From the NCBI RefSeq assembly GCF_029626155.1, contig NZ_JARUBL010000001.1, positions 1,550,001 through 1,614,000 of the forward strand: a stretch of 64,000 nt of DNA. Direction: 5' to 3'. Shown here piece by piece: positions 9,061 through 22,206 of the stretch. Below the pieces are notes generated by a model that made no database searches, was not told the DNA's origin, and was given only the letters and a program-made list of their open reading frames with translations. Positions within the stretch are counted from its first letter, which is position 1, and each line of letters opens with the position of its first letter. Position numbers and translations under genes: made by a program. The DNA is from Solwaraspora sp. WMMD1047. GTDB taxonomy: Bacteria > Actinomycetota > Actinomycetes > Mycobacteriales > Micromonosporaceae.

Positions 9061-10313
9061 GCCGGCCGGAGGGCGCCGACCTCTATCCGCTCGCGCTCCG
9101 GCTGGCCGGCCGGCGGGTCCTGGTGGTGGGCGGCGGCGCGGTCGCCACCCGGCGGATGCCGGCCCTGCTGGCCACCGGCGCCCGGGTGGAGCTGGTCTCG
9201 CCGGAACTCACCCCGTCCCTGCGGGCGCTCGCCGACGTCGGGCGGCTGCACTGGCTGGCCCGCCGGTTCACCCCCGCCGACCTGGACGACTGCTGGCTGG
9301 TCCAGGTGGCGATCGACGATCCGGTGGCGGCGGCCGAGGTGAGCGCGGCCGCCGAAGAGCGCCGGGTGTTCTGCGTACGCGCCGACGACCGGACCGCCGC
9401 GACCGCCTGGACCCCGGCGGTGGTCCGGCACGGGCCGGTCACGGTGGCGGTGCTCGGCGGCGGCGACCCGTACCGGTCGGTGGCGGTGCGGGACGCGATC
9501 CGCGACCGGCTGGCCGACGGCGGCATCCCCGTCCCACCGGCCGGGCGGACGTTGCGCGACGGCTCGGCGGGACCGGCCGGAACCGGCGGCCGGGTGGCGC
9601 TTGTCGGCGCCGGACCCGGCGACCCGGAGCTGATCACCGTACGCGGCCGGCGGCTGCTCGCCGAGGCGGACGTGGTGGTCGCCGACCGGCTGGTGCCGGG
9701 GCTGCTCCTGGACGAGCTGCGCCCGGACGTCGAGCTGGTCGACGCCGCCAAGATCCCCTACGGGCCGGCCCGGGCGCAGGAGGAGATCAACCGGATCCTG
9801 GTGGAGCGGGCCCGGTCCGGGGCGCTGGTGGTGCGGCTCAAGGGTGGCGACCCGTACGTCTTCGGCCGGGGCGGCGAGGAGGTGCTGGCCTGCGCCGAGG
9901 CGGGCGTACCGGTGCTGGTGGTGCCGGGGGTGACGAGCGCGATCGCGGTACCGGCGGCGGCCGGGGTGCCGGTCACCCACCGCCAGGTGGCGCACGAGTT
10001 CACCGTGGTCTCCGGGCACGTCCCGCCGGGCGACCCGGAGTCGCTCGTCGACTGGGCCGGGCTGGCCCGGCTGCGCGGCACCCTGGTGGTGCTGATGGGG
10101 CTGAAGAACCTGGCCGCGATCACCGCCGCCCTGGTGGCACACGGCCGGCCGGCCGGCACGCCGGCCGCCGTGGTCCAGGAGGGGACGACCGGCGCCGAAC
10201 GGACGGTCCGGGCCAGCCTCGACACGATCGCCGAGCGGGCCAGGACCGCCACCATCCGGGCGCCGGCCATCCTGGTGGTCGGCGAGGTGGTGACCGCGCT
10301 CAGCCGCCAGTGA
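9057..10313 (+). CDS. cobA: Uroporphyrinogen-III C-methyltransferase fused to precorrin-2 dehydrogenase
   Basis: A 418-residue two-domain siroheme/cobalamin enzyme of CysG type. Residues 1 to about 165 form an NAD-binding precorrin-2 dehydrogenase/ferrochelatase domain (VLVVGGGAVATRRMPALL). Residues from about 180 form the SAM-dependent uroporphyrinogen-III methyltransferase, with VGAGPGDPELITV, VRLKGGDPYVFGRGGEE and VVPGVTSA. It produces precorrin-2 and could oxidise it to sirohydrochlorin, feeding cobalamin and possibly siroheme. Start GTG 9057 overlaps the cobT stop. The 3' end overlaps the convergent trehalose gene by 14 bases. It could equally be named cysG. Confidence 0.92.
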   Translation: MSRPEGADLYPLALRLAGRRVLVVGGGAVATRRMPALLATGARVELVSPELTPSLRALADVGRLHWLARRFTPADLDDCWLVQVAIDDPVAAAEVSAAAEERRVFCVRADDRTAATAWTPAVVRHGPVTVAVLGGGDPYRSVAVRDAIRDRLADGGIPVPPAGRTLRDGSAGPAGTGGRVALVGAGPGDPELITVRGRRLLAEADVVVADRLVPGLLLDELRPDVELVDAAKIPYGPARAQEEINRILVERARSGALVVRLKGGDPYVFGRGGEEVLACAEAGVPVLVVPGVTSAIAVPAAAGVPVTHRQVAHEFTVVSGHVPPGDPESLVDWAGLARLRGTLVVLMGLKNLAAITAALVAHGRPAGTPAAVVQEGTTGAERTVRASLDTIAERARTATIRAPAILVVGEVVTALSRQ

Positions 10314-12908
10314 GCTGGCCGTCCAGCAGCAGCGCGCAGCGGATCAGGCCGAGGTGGCTGTACGCCTGCGGGTGGTTGCCCAGCCCGCGTTCCGAGATCG
10401 GGTCGTACTGCTCCGGCAGCAGACCGGTCGGGCCGGCGGTGTCCACCATCTGCTGGAACAGCTCCTCGGCGTCGGCCCGCCGCCCGGTGCGCAGGTACGC
10501 CTCGATCAGCCAGGCCGTGCAGATGTGGAAGCCGCCCTCCCGGCCGGGCAGGCCGTCGTCCCAGCGGTACCGGTAGACGACCGGGCCGCTGCGCAGGTCC
10601 GCCTCGACCTTGAGCACGGTGGCCAGGAAGCGCGGGTCGTCGTCCGGCAGCAGCCCGGAGAGGCCGATCCAGAGCGAGGAGGCGTCCATCTCCTCGTCGC
10701 CGTAGGCGACCGTGTACGCCCCGGCGCCGGCGTGCCAGCCGTACTCCAGGACGTTGTGCCCGATCCGGTCCCGCAGCCCGACCCACTCGGGCCGCTCCTC
10801 GCCGCCGCCGTGCCGGGCGATCACCTGCAGCGCCCGGTCCACGGTCAGCCAGCACATCACCTTGGAGAAGACGTGGTGCCGGGGTGGCAGCCGGGCCTCC
10901 CAGAGGCCGTGGTCGGGCTCGTGCCAGCGGCGGCGGACCGCCTCGACCATCGACTCCAGCACCCGCCACTCGGTCTCCTGCACCGAGCCGCGCATGTCCA
11001 CCACGGCGGCCAGCAGGTCCGCGATCGGCCCGAAGACGTCGAGCTGGAGCTGGTGGTTGGCGAGGTTGCCGACCCGGACCGGCCGGGAGCCGGCGTACCC
11101 GGGCAGGGTGTCGATGACCGCCTCGGCACCGAGCTCGAAGCCGTCCACGGTGTAGAGCGGGTGCAGCCGTTCCGGGTGTCCGCCGGTGCGTTCGACGCAG
11201 CCGTCCACCCAGCGCAGCAGCGCCTCGGCCTCGGTCAGCGAACCGAGGTCGACCAGGGCGCGGGCGGTCATCGCGGCGTCGCGCAGCCAGCAGTAGCGGT
11301 AGTCCCAGTTGCGGACCCCGCCCAGCTCCTCCGGCAGCGAGGTGGTGGCGGCGGCCAGGATCGAGCCGGTCGGCTCGTGCACCAGGCCACGCAGGGTGAG
11401 CGCGCTACGGGCCACCAGGTCGCGGGCGGCGATCGGCAGGTTGAGCCCGTTCACCCATTCCCGCCAGGGCTGTTCGGCGGCGAGCTGCCGGTCGTGCACC
11501 GGCACCCGGTGGTGGTCCAGGCTGTGCGAGCCGAACCGCAGCTCCAGGGTGACCGAGCCGCCAGCGGCGGCGAGGTCGACGACCGCGCGGGCGGCCTCGT
11601 AGCCGCCGTCGGCGACCACCTCCCACTCGACGCCGGGGGAGTAGAGCGCGATCGGTTCGTTCGAGCCGAGCACCAGCAGGCCGTCGCCGAGCGGCTGGAG
11701 CTGGACGGCGACCTGACCGAACTCGGGCCGCGGCGCGAAGTCCAGCCGGACCCGGCCGGAGCCGGTGAGCACCCGGATCAGGGTGGAGTCGCCGGAGTGG
11801 GCGGACTGCTCCCCCGCCGCCTCGTCGACAAGCGGATGGTCCAGCCAGTCGGTGACCGTCAACCCGGACCAGCGGGTCTCGACGGTCATCGTGCCGGACC
11901 GGTAGCGCTGGCCCAGCGGCAGGCCGCCGCGGTCGGGGGCGACGCTGAAGTGGCCGGCGGGCGCCCCGCCGACCAGGTCGGCGAAGATCGCCGACGAGTC
12001 GGGCTTGGGGTGGCAGAGCCAGGTGATCCGGCCCTCCGGGGTGACCAGCGCGACGGTACGCCCGTTGGCCAGCATCGAGTGCCGTTCGATCGGCACCGCC
12101 CGCTCGCCGAAGAGCCAGTTGCGGCGGACGTCGAGCAGCAGGCCGAGCACCCGGGCGGCCTCGATCGGCTCGGCGACCCGGAAGCCGGCCTTGGTCTCGC
12201 CGGGGCCGATCTTGATGCCGACGTCCGGCCCGGAGAGGTTGCCGAAGGCGTTCTCGTCGGTGACGTCGTCGCCGATGAAGAGCACCGCGCTGGCCGAGAG
12301 CTGGGTGCGGAGCTGGTCGACGGCGAGCCCCTTGTGGGTGGGGATCACCGAGAGTTCGACCACCTCCTTACCGCGGGTGACGGTGACGTCGGACCAGGCG
12401 GCCGGGCCGCTCTCGACGGCCTGCACCACCTCGGCGCTGATCTGCGGGTCGGCGCCGCGGGTGTGCACCGCGATGCTGGCCGGCTTGCTCTCCAGCCGGA
12501 CCCCGGGCCGGCCGGCGACGATCTGGCGCAGTTCGTTGCGCAGCCGGGTGCGGACCTCGACGAGTTCGGGGGAGAGCCGTTCGACGAAGCCGATGTCGAA
12601 CTCGGACCCGTGGCTGCCGACCAGGTGCACCTCGCTCGGCAGCCGGGAGAGGGTGGCCAGGTCGCGCAACGCCCGGCCGGAGACCACCGCGACGGTGGTC
12701 TGGGGCAGGGCGGCGAGGGCGCGTACGGCGGCCACCGACTCGGGCAGCGGAACGGCCTTGGTGGGGTCCTCCACGATCGGCGCCAGGGTGCCGTCGTAGT
12801 CGCAGGCGACCAGGAGCTGCGGTACCCGGGCGATACGCCCTACGGCGGCCCGCAGGGCCGGGTCGATCGAGTCCAGCGCGCGGGGATCCGCGTCGAGGAC
12901 CGTGGTGT

Positions 12909-12912
<4 letters not shown>
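10300..12912 (-). CDS. otsB: Trehalose-6-phosphatase fused to GH15 glucoamylase/trehalase-type domain
   Basis: An 870-residue fusion. Residues 1 to about 265 are a HAD-type trehalose-6-phosphate phosphatase: the catalytic motif is CDYDGTLAP with D38 and D40, then VVSGR, SHGSEF and [12 protein letters not shown]. From about residue 270 to the end is a complete GH15 glycoside hydrolase: an N-terminal beta-domain, then [12 protein letters not shown] at 535 and the conserved acidic site LLPEQYDP (E834) near the C-terminus. GH15 includes glucoamylases, glucodextranases and the actinobacterial trehalase. If the second domain is a trehalase, one chain would both make and hydrolyse trehalose. The GTG start overlaps the otsA stop (GTGA), so production is coupled to trehalose-phosphate synthase. 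Confidence 0.88.
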
Positions 12913-14309
<1,397 letters not shown>

Positions 14310-14490
14310 GATCCGTGCACCTCCGGTCATTGCGGGTCCCACCGCAGAGCCTACTGAGCCTAGCCAGCCAGGCTGCGGCCCGTGCCCACACCTACTGCCC
14401 GACGGTGCCGGCCGGGCAAACCCGGGCGTGACCTTGGGCACCCGTCGAGGTGCCGTCGGGGTGCCGTGGGCAGGCCGCCGGCGGACCTGT

Positions 14491-14496
14491 CAGGAT
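14491..14496 (+). promoter_or_regulatory. Putative -10 element upstream of ettA
   Basis: CAGGAT here matches the hexamer seen before the ligase and globin genes. It would start transcription near 14502, leaving an ~80-base leader before the GTG at 14583. An in-frame GTG at 14502 could instead serve as a leaderless start adding 27 residues. Confidence 0.3.
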
Positions 14497-14582
14497 TGGC
14501 GGTGGCTCACCGATCGCCCATCGCTGCGATCGACAGTGGCGTAAGCCACCTTCCCGCGCCGACTCTGGAGGTACCGCGCACC

Positions 14583-16251
<1,669 letters not shown>

Positions 16252-16259
<8 letters not shown>

Positions 16260-16698
16260 TTCCGGCCAGCGCTACGTCTACCACTGCGCGCTGCGCTGGT
16301 CCGACCTGGACGCGTACGGCCACCTCAACAACGCCCGCTTCCTGACCCTCTACGAGGAGGCGCGGGTGGCGTTCATGTTCGCCGGCGGGAAGGCCTGGGG
16401 GGTCGGCTCGTTCGCCGACGGCGTGGTGATCGCCCGGCACGAGGTCGACTACCTGCGGCCGGTCGACTACGCCATGGGCCGGGACACCGCCGAGCGGGCG
16501 CCGACGGTCCGGATCGAGATGTGGATCGAGGACATGCGCGCCTCCCGGTTCACCGTCGGCTACGAGCTGTTCGACGGTCCGGTGTTGGCCAGCCGGGCCC
16601 GCTCGGTGCTCGTCCCCTTCGACCTGCGCGAGCAGCGGCCGCGCCGGCTGGCCGACCCGGAGCGGGACTACCTACGGCCGTACCTGCGTACCGAGTGA
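16252..16698 (+). CDS. Acyl-CoA thioesterase, hotdog fold
   Basis: A 148-residue single-domain hotdog protein of the 4-hydroxybenzoyl-CoA thioesterase / FcbC-YbgC group. The segment ALRWSDLDAYGHLNNARFLTLYEEAR holds the catalytic aspartate (WSDLDAYGHLNN) typical of the family, followed by the central helix and strands VVIARHEVDYLRPVDY. The acyl substrate is unknown. GTG 16252 lies inside the end of ettA, so it is translationally coupled. Constant linkage to ettA in relatives would suggest a housekeeping rather than pathway role (inference). Confidence 0.85.
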
Positions 16699-16714
16699 GC
16701 GGGATGGGAGGACC

Positions 16715-17383
16715 GTGGAACCGCACGGACTGACCGGGATCGCCGATGCCGGGGCGTTCCTGGCCCGGCTGACCCGGCTCGATCCGGGCGCGCTGGTGCG
16801 GCTCCGGTCGGATCCGGTGGCCGGCGGACGGGCCGGGCTCTGGGCCAGGCTGCCCTGGTCGGTGCTCGTCACCCGCGGCGTCGCCGGGGCCGGTCCCGAC
16901 GACGCCACCGTCTCGGCCGCCGAGCTGCTGGCCGAACTCGACCGGGGCGGGCCGGCGTTGCCCGCCCGCCGGGACGCCCAGTGGCGGTGGCCGCTGCCCC
17001 CGGCGACCGGCCGGGTGGTGGAGACGATGCCCGGGGCCGACCTGCGCGACGTCGCCGCCGCGGCGGCCGGGACCCTGCGCAGCGCCGAGAGCGGCGGCGT
17101 CGGGGGTCGGGCGGTCGGGCAACGGGCGCTGCGCGATGCCCTGCTCGACCACGTGGCGGTGGTGGTGACGGCGTCGGACAGCCGGGTCGAGGTCACCCAA
17201 CGGCTGGTCCAGGCCGTCGTCCGGATGGGGTTCCTCGGCCGGTCGGCCGGCGCCGAGTCGGACGGCGTGCAGGTCCGGGTGGCGGGCCGCTGGACCGGCC
17301 TGTCCGGACCCTTCGGAACGGCCTGGTCACGTAGCGTTGATTCACTCATGCTTTCCCCCGTTCAGGATCAGCCGAACGGATGA
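16715..17383 (+). CDS. Conserved hypothetical protein
   Basis: A 222-residue protein I cannot assign. It begins with GTG 16715, sixteen bases after the thioesterase, preceded by GGGAGG, and has strong GC bias at third positions throughout, so it is a real gene. The sequence is Arg/Ala/Gly-rich without membrane helices or a signal peptide. It contains a WARLPWSVLVTR segment, a central VVETMPGADLRDVAAAAAGTLR helix and a C-terminal VTQRLVQAVVRMGFLGR helix. The likely operon with ettA and the thioesterase is the only context. Confidence 0.65.
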   Translation: MEPHGLTGIADAGAFLARLTRLDPGALVRLRSDPVAGGRAGLWARLPWSVLVTRGVAGAGPDDATVSAAELLAELDRGGPALPARRDAQWRWPLPPATGRVVETMPGADLRDVAAAAAGTLRSAESGGVGGRAVGQRALRDALLDHVAVVVTASDSRVEVTQRLVQAVVRMGFLGRSAGAESDGVQVRVAGRWTGLSGPFGTAWSRSVDSLMLSPVQDQPNG

Positions 17384-17659
17384 TGTGGCCTAGTCCATCC
17401 AGGCTGGTGGGGTCGTTGGGGGGATGCCGGAACCCGGCTATCCGGGTACCGTCGTCCCTCGGATCCACCACGTCGCAGGTGCTGGATCCGCTGGGGAGCG
17501 AGGTGCACGAGGATGCCGTGGTGGTCATGGCGCCCCGGTCACGCCGGTGGCGGTGAGCCGGACACTCGAAGCAGGATCGGAGTGGACGGTGCCGTCCGGG
17601 TCGGACCACCGGCGCCACGGGAGCCCGAACACGACTGCGCGCCGCCGGGTCTGGCCGGC

Positions 17660-18097
17660 ATGGACCAGATCCCGCCGGTGGTCGCGCCGGTCACCCTGCG
17701 ACGGGTGGGTGAGGCGCTCGACCTGCTCGACGTCCGGTACCTCGCCGACGGCGAGGACAGCCTGCTGGGGATGTGGGAGCGGCACGCGGTGCTCTTCACC
17801 CTGGAGGGGCCGGAGGACGAGATCCTGGTCATCCGGGCCCGGCCGTACTCCACCGTCCCGCCGGACTGGGCCGACCGGGCCTACCGGGTGGTCAACGAGT
17901 GGAACCACACGAGCCGGTTCTGCAAGGCGTATGTGGGAGACCCGACCGAACGCGGCCAGTTGCCGATCTACGCCGAGCTGCAGGTCCCGCTCAGCGCCGG
18001 GGCGCACGACGCGCTGCTGGTCGAGATGCTCGACTGCGGCGCGGCGATGGCCACCAGCTTCGTGGACTGGCTGCACGACGAGGGCGCGCTGCTCTAG
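17660..18097 (+). CDS. YbjN-domain protein
   Basis: A 145-residue protein with the YbjN fold (T3SS-chaperone-like): strands [28 protein letters not shown], the central helix around [20 protein letters not shown] and a C-terminal amphipathic helix ending [12 protein letters not shown]. YbjN proteins in Actinobacteria are small cytoplasmic proteins of uncertain regulatory role. I chose ATG 17660 because third-position GC bias is weaker before it. An ATG at 17513 with GAGGT upstream would give 194 residues and cannot be excluded. The last bases overlap the convergent globin gene by four. Confidence 0.75.
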   Translation: MDQIPPVVAPVTLRRVGEALDLLDVRYLADGEDSLLGMWERHAVLFTLEGPEDEILVIRARPYSTVPPDWADRAYRVVNEWNHTSRFCKAYVGDPTERGQLPIYAELQVPLSAGAHDALLVEMLDCGAAMATSFVDWLHDEGALL

Positions 18098-18510
18098 CCG
18101 GGCATCGGGTCCATCGTGTTGACCATGAAGTAGGCCGCCCGCTCCAGGTAGTCCCAGAGCGGCTGCTCCTGCTCGGGCGGGAGATCGAGGCTCCGCACGG
18201 CCCGGTGCATGTGGGTCAGCCAGGCATCCCGCTCGGCCGGCCCGACCCGGAACGGCGCGTGCCGCATCCGCAGTCGCGGGTGCCCGCGCTGGGCCGAGTA
18301 GGTGTTCGGCCCGCCCCAGTACTGCATCAGGAACAGGGTCAGCCGCTCCGCGGCCGGCCCGAGATCAGCCTCGGGGTACATCGGACGCAGCAGCGGATCG
18401 TCGGCCACCCCGGCGTAGAACTCGTCGACCAGCTTGCGGAAGGTCGGCTCGCCGCCGATCGCGGCGAAGAAGGTCTCCGGCGGCCCGTCCGCCGCCGATT
18501 CAGGATTCAC
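18094..18510 (-). CDS. glbO: Group II truncated hemoglobin
   Basis: A 138-residue truncated hemoglobin of the trHbO type. It has the 2-on-2 globin layout: [17 protein letters not shown] (A/B helices), the distal tyrosine in RPMYPEADL (CD1), [10 protein letters not shown], the proximal histidine in [12 protein letters not shown] (F8), and the tryptophan in [10 protein letters not shown] equivalent to G8. These match Mycobacterium tuberculosis GlbO closely. The role is presumably oxygen or redox handling near the membrane; peroxide and NO chemistry are also proposed for the family. The start is GTG 18510 with no ribosome site, 18 bases after the MFS gene on the same strand. Confidence 0.92.
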   Translation of the reverse strand: MNPESAADGPPETFFAAIGGEPTFRKLVDEFYAGVADDPLLRPMYPEADLGPAAERLTLFLMQYWGGPNTYSAQRGHPRLRMRHAPFRVGPAERDAWLTHMHRAVRSLDLPPEQEQPLWDYLERAAYFMVNTMDPMPG

Positions 18511-18516
18511 CGCTCC

Positions 18517-18522
18517 ATCCTG
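18517..18522 (-). promoter_or_regulatory. Putative -10 element for leaderless globin transcript
   Basis: Read on the minus strand, CAGGAT sits six bases before the GTG start of the globin, the same hexamer and spacing as before the DNA ligase. It lies in the 18-base gap after the MFS gene, so the globin may have its own promoter besides read-through. Confidence 0.35.
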
Positions 18523-18528
18523 CCAGGC

Positions 18529-20055
18529 TCAGCTCCGACCGACCTCGGCGCCGGAGGTGGGCGGCCCGCGGTGCCCTTCCGGGCCGCCGGGACCACCGGC
18601 GGAGTCATCGGGTGACCGGCGGGGATCGCCGGGCGGCCGGTTGACCGGCACCCGGCCGGCCTCCCGCTCGCCGCCGCGCTGGCCGGACAGGATCCCGGAG
18701 GCGTTCTGCGGCTGCCCAGCCGCACCGGACCGGGTCGCCGCCCGGCTGGTCGGCACCTCTCCGTCGACGGCGGGCTCGTCCGGCGGCGGTGCCTGCCGGG
18801 CGGCGTCGGCGATGACGGTGTTGAACTCCTCGGAACTCGGCCACTGGGTGACCGCCAGGAGCATCAGGAAGACCCCGGCCAGGCTCCACATGCCGACCAC
18901 CAGCGGGATGCTGTAATGGTCGGCCAGCACGCCGGTGGCCAGCACCGCGCTGCCCTGCAGCACCTGCACGCCGGTGGCCATCACGCCGAACGCCCGGGCC
19001 CGGTAGCCGTGCGGCAGCGCCTGCACGAACAGGCCGTTGGCGACCGGCAACAGCCCCGCCACGCAGAAGCCGCAGACGGCGGCCAGCCCCGCCACCACGG
19101 CCGGCGGCGGATCCAGCAGGGTCGGCACCAGCGCCAGTGGGGCCAGGACGGCGAACGGGCGGATCATCGCCCGCCGCTGGTCGGGGCGGAGGAACCGGCC
19201 GATGGTCAGGCCACCCAGCACGAAGCCGACCGGGTTGGCTGCCATGATCATGGCCTGCGAGAGACCCGTACCCGGGCCGTCTCCGCCGTGTTCCTCGGCC
19301 CAGGCCGCGGCCAGCCCTTCCGGGACGATCGCGAAGAGCATGGCGCTGAAGACCAGGATCGCGATCGCCCGCAGCACCCGGGTGCCGAAGACCAGGCGGA
19401 ACCCCTCGGCGGTCTCGCGGAGCAGGTGGCTGCGGCGCTCGGCGGTCAGCGCCGCCGGCCGGTGCCGGACCCCGAACCGGATGATCATGGCGGAGGTGGC
19501 GAACGCGGCGGAGTTGATCAGTAGCGCCAGGGTCGGGCTGTAGGCGGCGATCGCCGCGCCCGCCACGTACCCGCCGACCTGTGCGGCCTGCCCGGTGCTG
19601 GTCTGCACCGACAGCCCGACCACCAGCCGGTCGCCGGTCAGGATCAGCGGCAGCAGGGCGGACCGGGCGGCCTGACTGGGCGGATTGGCGAGCGTCACCG
19701 TGAAGATCAGGACCAGGATCAGCTCGACCGGAAGACCGGGCAGCGCGATGAGCGCGACGAGGACCATCCGGGTGAGGTCGCAGACGACCATCACCGACCG
19801 GTACGGGTACCGCTCGGCGAGCGTGGCGAGCAGCGGGCCACCGACCAGCCACGGCAGGAAGCTGACCGCGAACGCCGCGGCCGACAGGGCCACCGACTGG
19901 GTCGAGCGGTACACCAGCACCGTGACCGCGGCCTTGGCGATGAAGTCGCCCGTCCACGACAGCGCGCTGGCCGCGTAGAGCGCCCGGAACTCGGGCTGGG
20001 CGAACACCTCGCGAAAGGTAGCTGGTCCTTCGGGAGCTGGTTGCTCGTCGGACAC
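18529..20055 (-). CDS. MFS transporter
   Basis: A 508-residue major facilitator with about twelve membrane helices from residue 30 to about 400, then a ~100-residue hydrophilic C-terminal tail rich in Pro, Arg and Gly. The N-terminal EVFAQPEFRALYAASALSWTGDFIAKAAVTVLVYR and the loop LAERYPYRSVMVVCDLTRM (variant of the MFS A motif) resemble the MFS_3/enterobactin-exporter-like group (EntS/DHA3). The substrate is unknown. The start is GTG 20055. The adjacent globin gene follows downstream. Confidence 0.88.
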   Translation of the reverse strand: MSDEQPAPEGPATFREVFAQPEFRALYAASALSWTGDFIAKAAVTVLVYRSTQSVALSAAAFAVSFLPWLVGGPLLATLAERYPYRSVMVVCDLTRMVLVALIALPGLPVELILVLIFTVTLANPPSQAARSALLPLILTGDRLVVGLSVQTSTGQAAQVGGYVAGAAIAAYSPTLALLINSAAFATSAMIIRFGVRHRPAALTAERRSHLLRETAEGFRLVFGTRVLRAIAILVFSAMLFAIVPEGLAAAWAEEHGGDGPGTGLSQAMIMAANPVGFVLGGLTIGRFLRPDQRRAMIRPFAVLAPLALVPTLLDPPPAVVAGLAAVCGFCVAGLLPVANGLFVQALPHGYRARAFGVMATGVQVLQGSAVLATGVLADHYSIPLVVGMWSLAGVFLMLLAVTQWPSSEEFNTVIADAARQAPPPDEPAVDGEVPTSRAATRSGAAGQPQNASGILSGQRGGEREAGRVPVNRPPGDPRRSPDDSAGGPGGPEGHRGPPTSGAEVGRS

Positions 20056-20305
20056 CGGGGGGCCTCCATCGTTCTCGACCGCTGACCACTCGTGATGGAG
20101 CTGCCGGGAAACGTTGTCAGACGTACGGATCAGCGAGGTCGTCGTTACACTCCGGAGGGAGCTGTCCCGGATTCTGCCCGATCATCCGACGGAAGGCCAG
20201 ACGAACGGTCAGATCGTCGCATCTCCGACTGAACGAACGGACGATACAGGACCGTACGCGCGGAGCGCGACCCCCGGATTCTCGGCCATCCCCACGGGCC
20301 GGCCG

Positions 20306-21379
20306 TCAGGTCGCACCACCCTGGCCGATGCCCTCGTTCTCCGCCGCGGTCATCGGACGGCTGAAGACCCTGCTCGCGGCGATGCTGGCGGTGATCCCGG
20401 AACTCTCCAACGCCTCGGCGAGCCGGCGCCGGAGCCCTCGACCAACCTGGAACTGACCCTCCGCAGTGGTCTTCACGATCGTGCGGATCACCGCACCCTC
20501 CACCGTCATCTGTTCGATGCCGAGCACCTCCGGCGGATCGACGATCGCCGGCGAAAGCTCCGGGTCGACCGCGACCGAGGCGGCCGCGGTACGCAGCACG
20601 GCGATGGCCTCCTCCGTGCTGGCGAACCCGACCGGCATGTCCACGATCACCACCGCCCAGCCCTGGCTCTTGTTGCCGACCCGGATGATCTCGCCGTTGC
20701 GGATGTACCAGAGCACCCCGCGCGCGTCGCGGACCGTGGTGATCCGCAGCCCGACCGCCTCCACCACCCCGGTCGCCTCGCCCAGGTCGACGGTGTCGCC
20801 CACCCCGTACTGGTCCTCCAGGAGCATGAACAGGCCGGACAGCAGATCCTTGACCAGGGTCTGCGCCCCGAACCCGAGCGCCAGGCCGGCGATGCCGGCG
20901 CTGGCCAGCAACGGGGCCAGGTTGAAACTCAGCTCGTCCAGGACCAGCAGCACCGCCACCGAGAAGACCACGGCGGTGACCAGGCTGCGCAGCACCGAAC
21001 CGATGGCCGCCGCCCGCTGCCGGCGGCGCTCCGGGAAGTAGCCGGCCCCGTCCGGCGCCGCGGTCGGCACCCGCTCCCGCAGCGGCTTGAGGATCGCCGG
21101 CGGCGACCCCTCCGAGGTGCTGCGCACCAGCCGGTTGATCGCCCGGTGCAGCAGATAGCGCAGCACCACCGCGAGGACCAGGATCAGCAGGATCCGCAGC
21201 GGCTTGATCAGGATGTAGAAGCTGCTCTCCGCGAACCAGGTCGAACCCGTCCAGTCCAGGATCAGGCTGCAGGCCGGGTCGTCCACGCAGGTCTTGCTCG
21301 GCTCGGGCGCGGGCTCGGACGCGGGCGCGGGCGTCGGGATGCCCTGGGCGGGCAGGGCCAGGATCGCGTCGGTGGTCAC
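20306..21379 (-). CDS. MscS-type mechanosensitive channel
   Basis: A small-conductance mechanosensitive ion channel of about 357 residues. After a Pro-rich start and an extracytoplasmic segment with two cysteines (KTCVDDPACSL) there are three membrane helices: LLILVLAVVLRYLLH, AVVFSVAVLLVLDEL, and the pore helix IAGLALGFGAQTLVKDLLSG, the MscS signature. The beta domain GVGDTVDLGEATGVVEAVGLRITTVRD and a C-terminal alpha/beta domain follow. It would release solutes on hypo-osmotic shock. GTG 21379 is my choice; a TTG at 21463 is unlikely. Divergent from the HNH gene. Confidence 0.88.
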   Translation of the reverse strand: MTTDAILALPAQGIPTPAPASEPAPEPSKTCVDDPACSLILDWTGSTWFAESSFYILIKPLRILLILVLAVVLRYLLHRAINRLVRSTSEGSPPAILKPLRERVPTAAPDGAGYFPERRRQRAAAIGSVLRSLVTAVVFSVAVLLVLDELSFNLAPLLASAGIAGLALGFGAQTLVKDLLSGLFMLLEDQYGVGDTVDLGEATGVVEAVGLRITTVRDARGVLWYIRNGEIIRVGNKSQGWAVVIVDMPVGFASTEEAIAVLRTAAASVAVDPELSPAIVDPPEVLGIEQMTVEGAVIRTIVKTTAEGQFQVGRGLRRRLAEALESSGITASIAASRVFSRPMTAAENEGIGQGGAT

Positions 21380-21665
21380 CCGTGCTTCGTACCGCACCGG
21401 CGGGCCACCGGGTAGACCGACCCGCCCGGCGGTGACGTCCCACCAGGTCGCCGGGGCGGGCAACGATCAACCGGTACGGAACCGGTCATCCTGGCACAGG
21501 ACATGAAAGCTTCACACGGGACCCCCGTATTAGTGCGTGCATTCGGCCCGGCTATCGGGGACTATTGGCGCACGGACGCCGGTGATCTGCCGGCGTCAGC
21601 CGCGGTCGGCGGGCAACGGGAAGCGGGAGCGGCTGGGGGAGAGCAGGACCGAGAGGGTGAGCGCG

Positions 21666-22202
21666 ATGCCTGACATACGACCCATGGTGGGCTCCGGTGC
21701 GTTGGTGCTCAATGCTACGTACGAGCCGCTGTGTGTCGTTTCAGTGCGTCGAGCCGCGATCCTCGTCCTCTCCGCGAAGGCGGTCTGTGTCGCCGACGGC
21801 GAGGGCATCCTGCACAGCGCCCGCAACGCGCTGCCGGTGCCCTCGGTGGTGCGGCTGACCCGGTACGTGCGGGTGCCCTACCGCACCCACGTCGGGCTCT
21901 CCCGCCGGGCGATCTTCGCCCGGGACGGCTGGCGCTGCGCCTACTGCCGCGGCCCGGCGGAGACCATCGACCACGTCTTCCCGCGCAGCCGCGGCGGTGG
22001 GCACGCCTGGGAGAACGTGGTGGCGGCCTGCGCCCGGTGCAACCACACCAAGGGCGACCGGACGCCGGCCGAACTCGGCTGGCGGCTGCACGCCAAGCCG
22101 ACCGCGCCGAAGGGGATGGCCTGGCGGGTGCTCGGCCACCGGGCGCCCGACCCGCGCTGGGCCGACTGGCTCGACCTGCGCGAGGCCGAGGTGGCCGCCT
22201 GA
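21666..22202 (+). CDS. HNH endonuclease
   Basis: A 178-residue HNH nuclease of the type common near housekeeping genes in Actinobacteria. The N-terminal LVLNATYEPLCVVSVRRAAILVL and VPSVVRLTRYVRVPYRT segments are followed by the nuclease core: CAYCRGPAETIDHVFPRSRGG, NVVAACARCNHTKGDR. The DH pair, the downstream Asn and two CxxC zinc-knuckle pairs are all present, so it should be active. The biological target is unknown. ATG 21666 is supported by GAGGGTGAG upstream. It is convergent with the sortase gene. Confidence 0.9.
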   Translation: MPDIRPMVGSGALVLNATYEPLCVVSVRRAAILVLSAKAVCVADGEGILHSARNALPVPSVVRLTRYVRVPYRTHVGLSRRAIFARDGWRCAYCRGPAETIDHVFPRSRGGGHAWENVVAACARCNHTKGDRTPAELGWRLHAKPTAPKGMAWRVLGHRAPDPRWADWLDLREAEVAA

Positions 22203-22206
22203 CGGC

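Noticed and set aside
8811-10142. 443-residue minus-strand frame
   Set aside because: Antisense to cobA/cysG; low-complexity His/Gln/Gly sequence.
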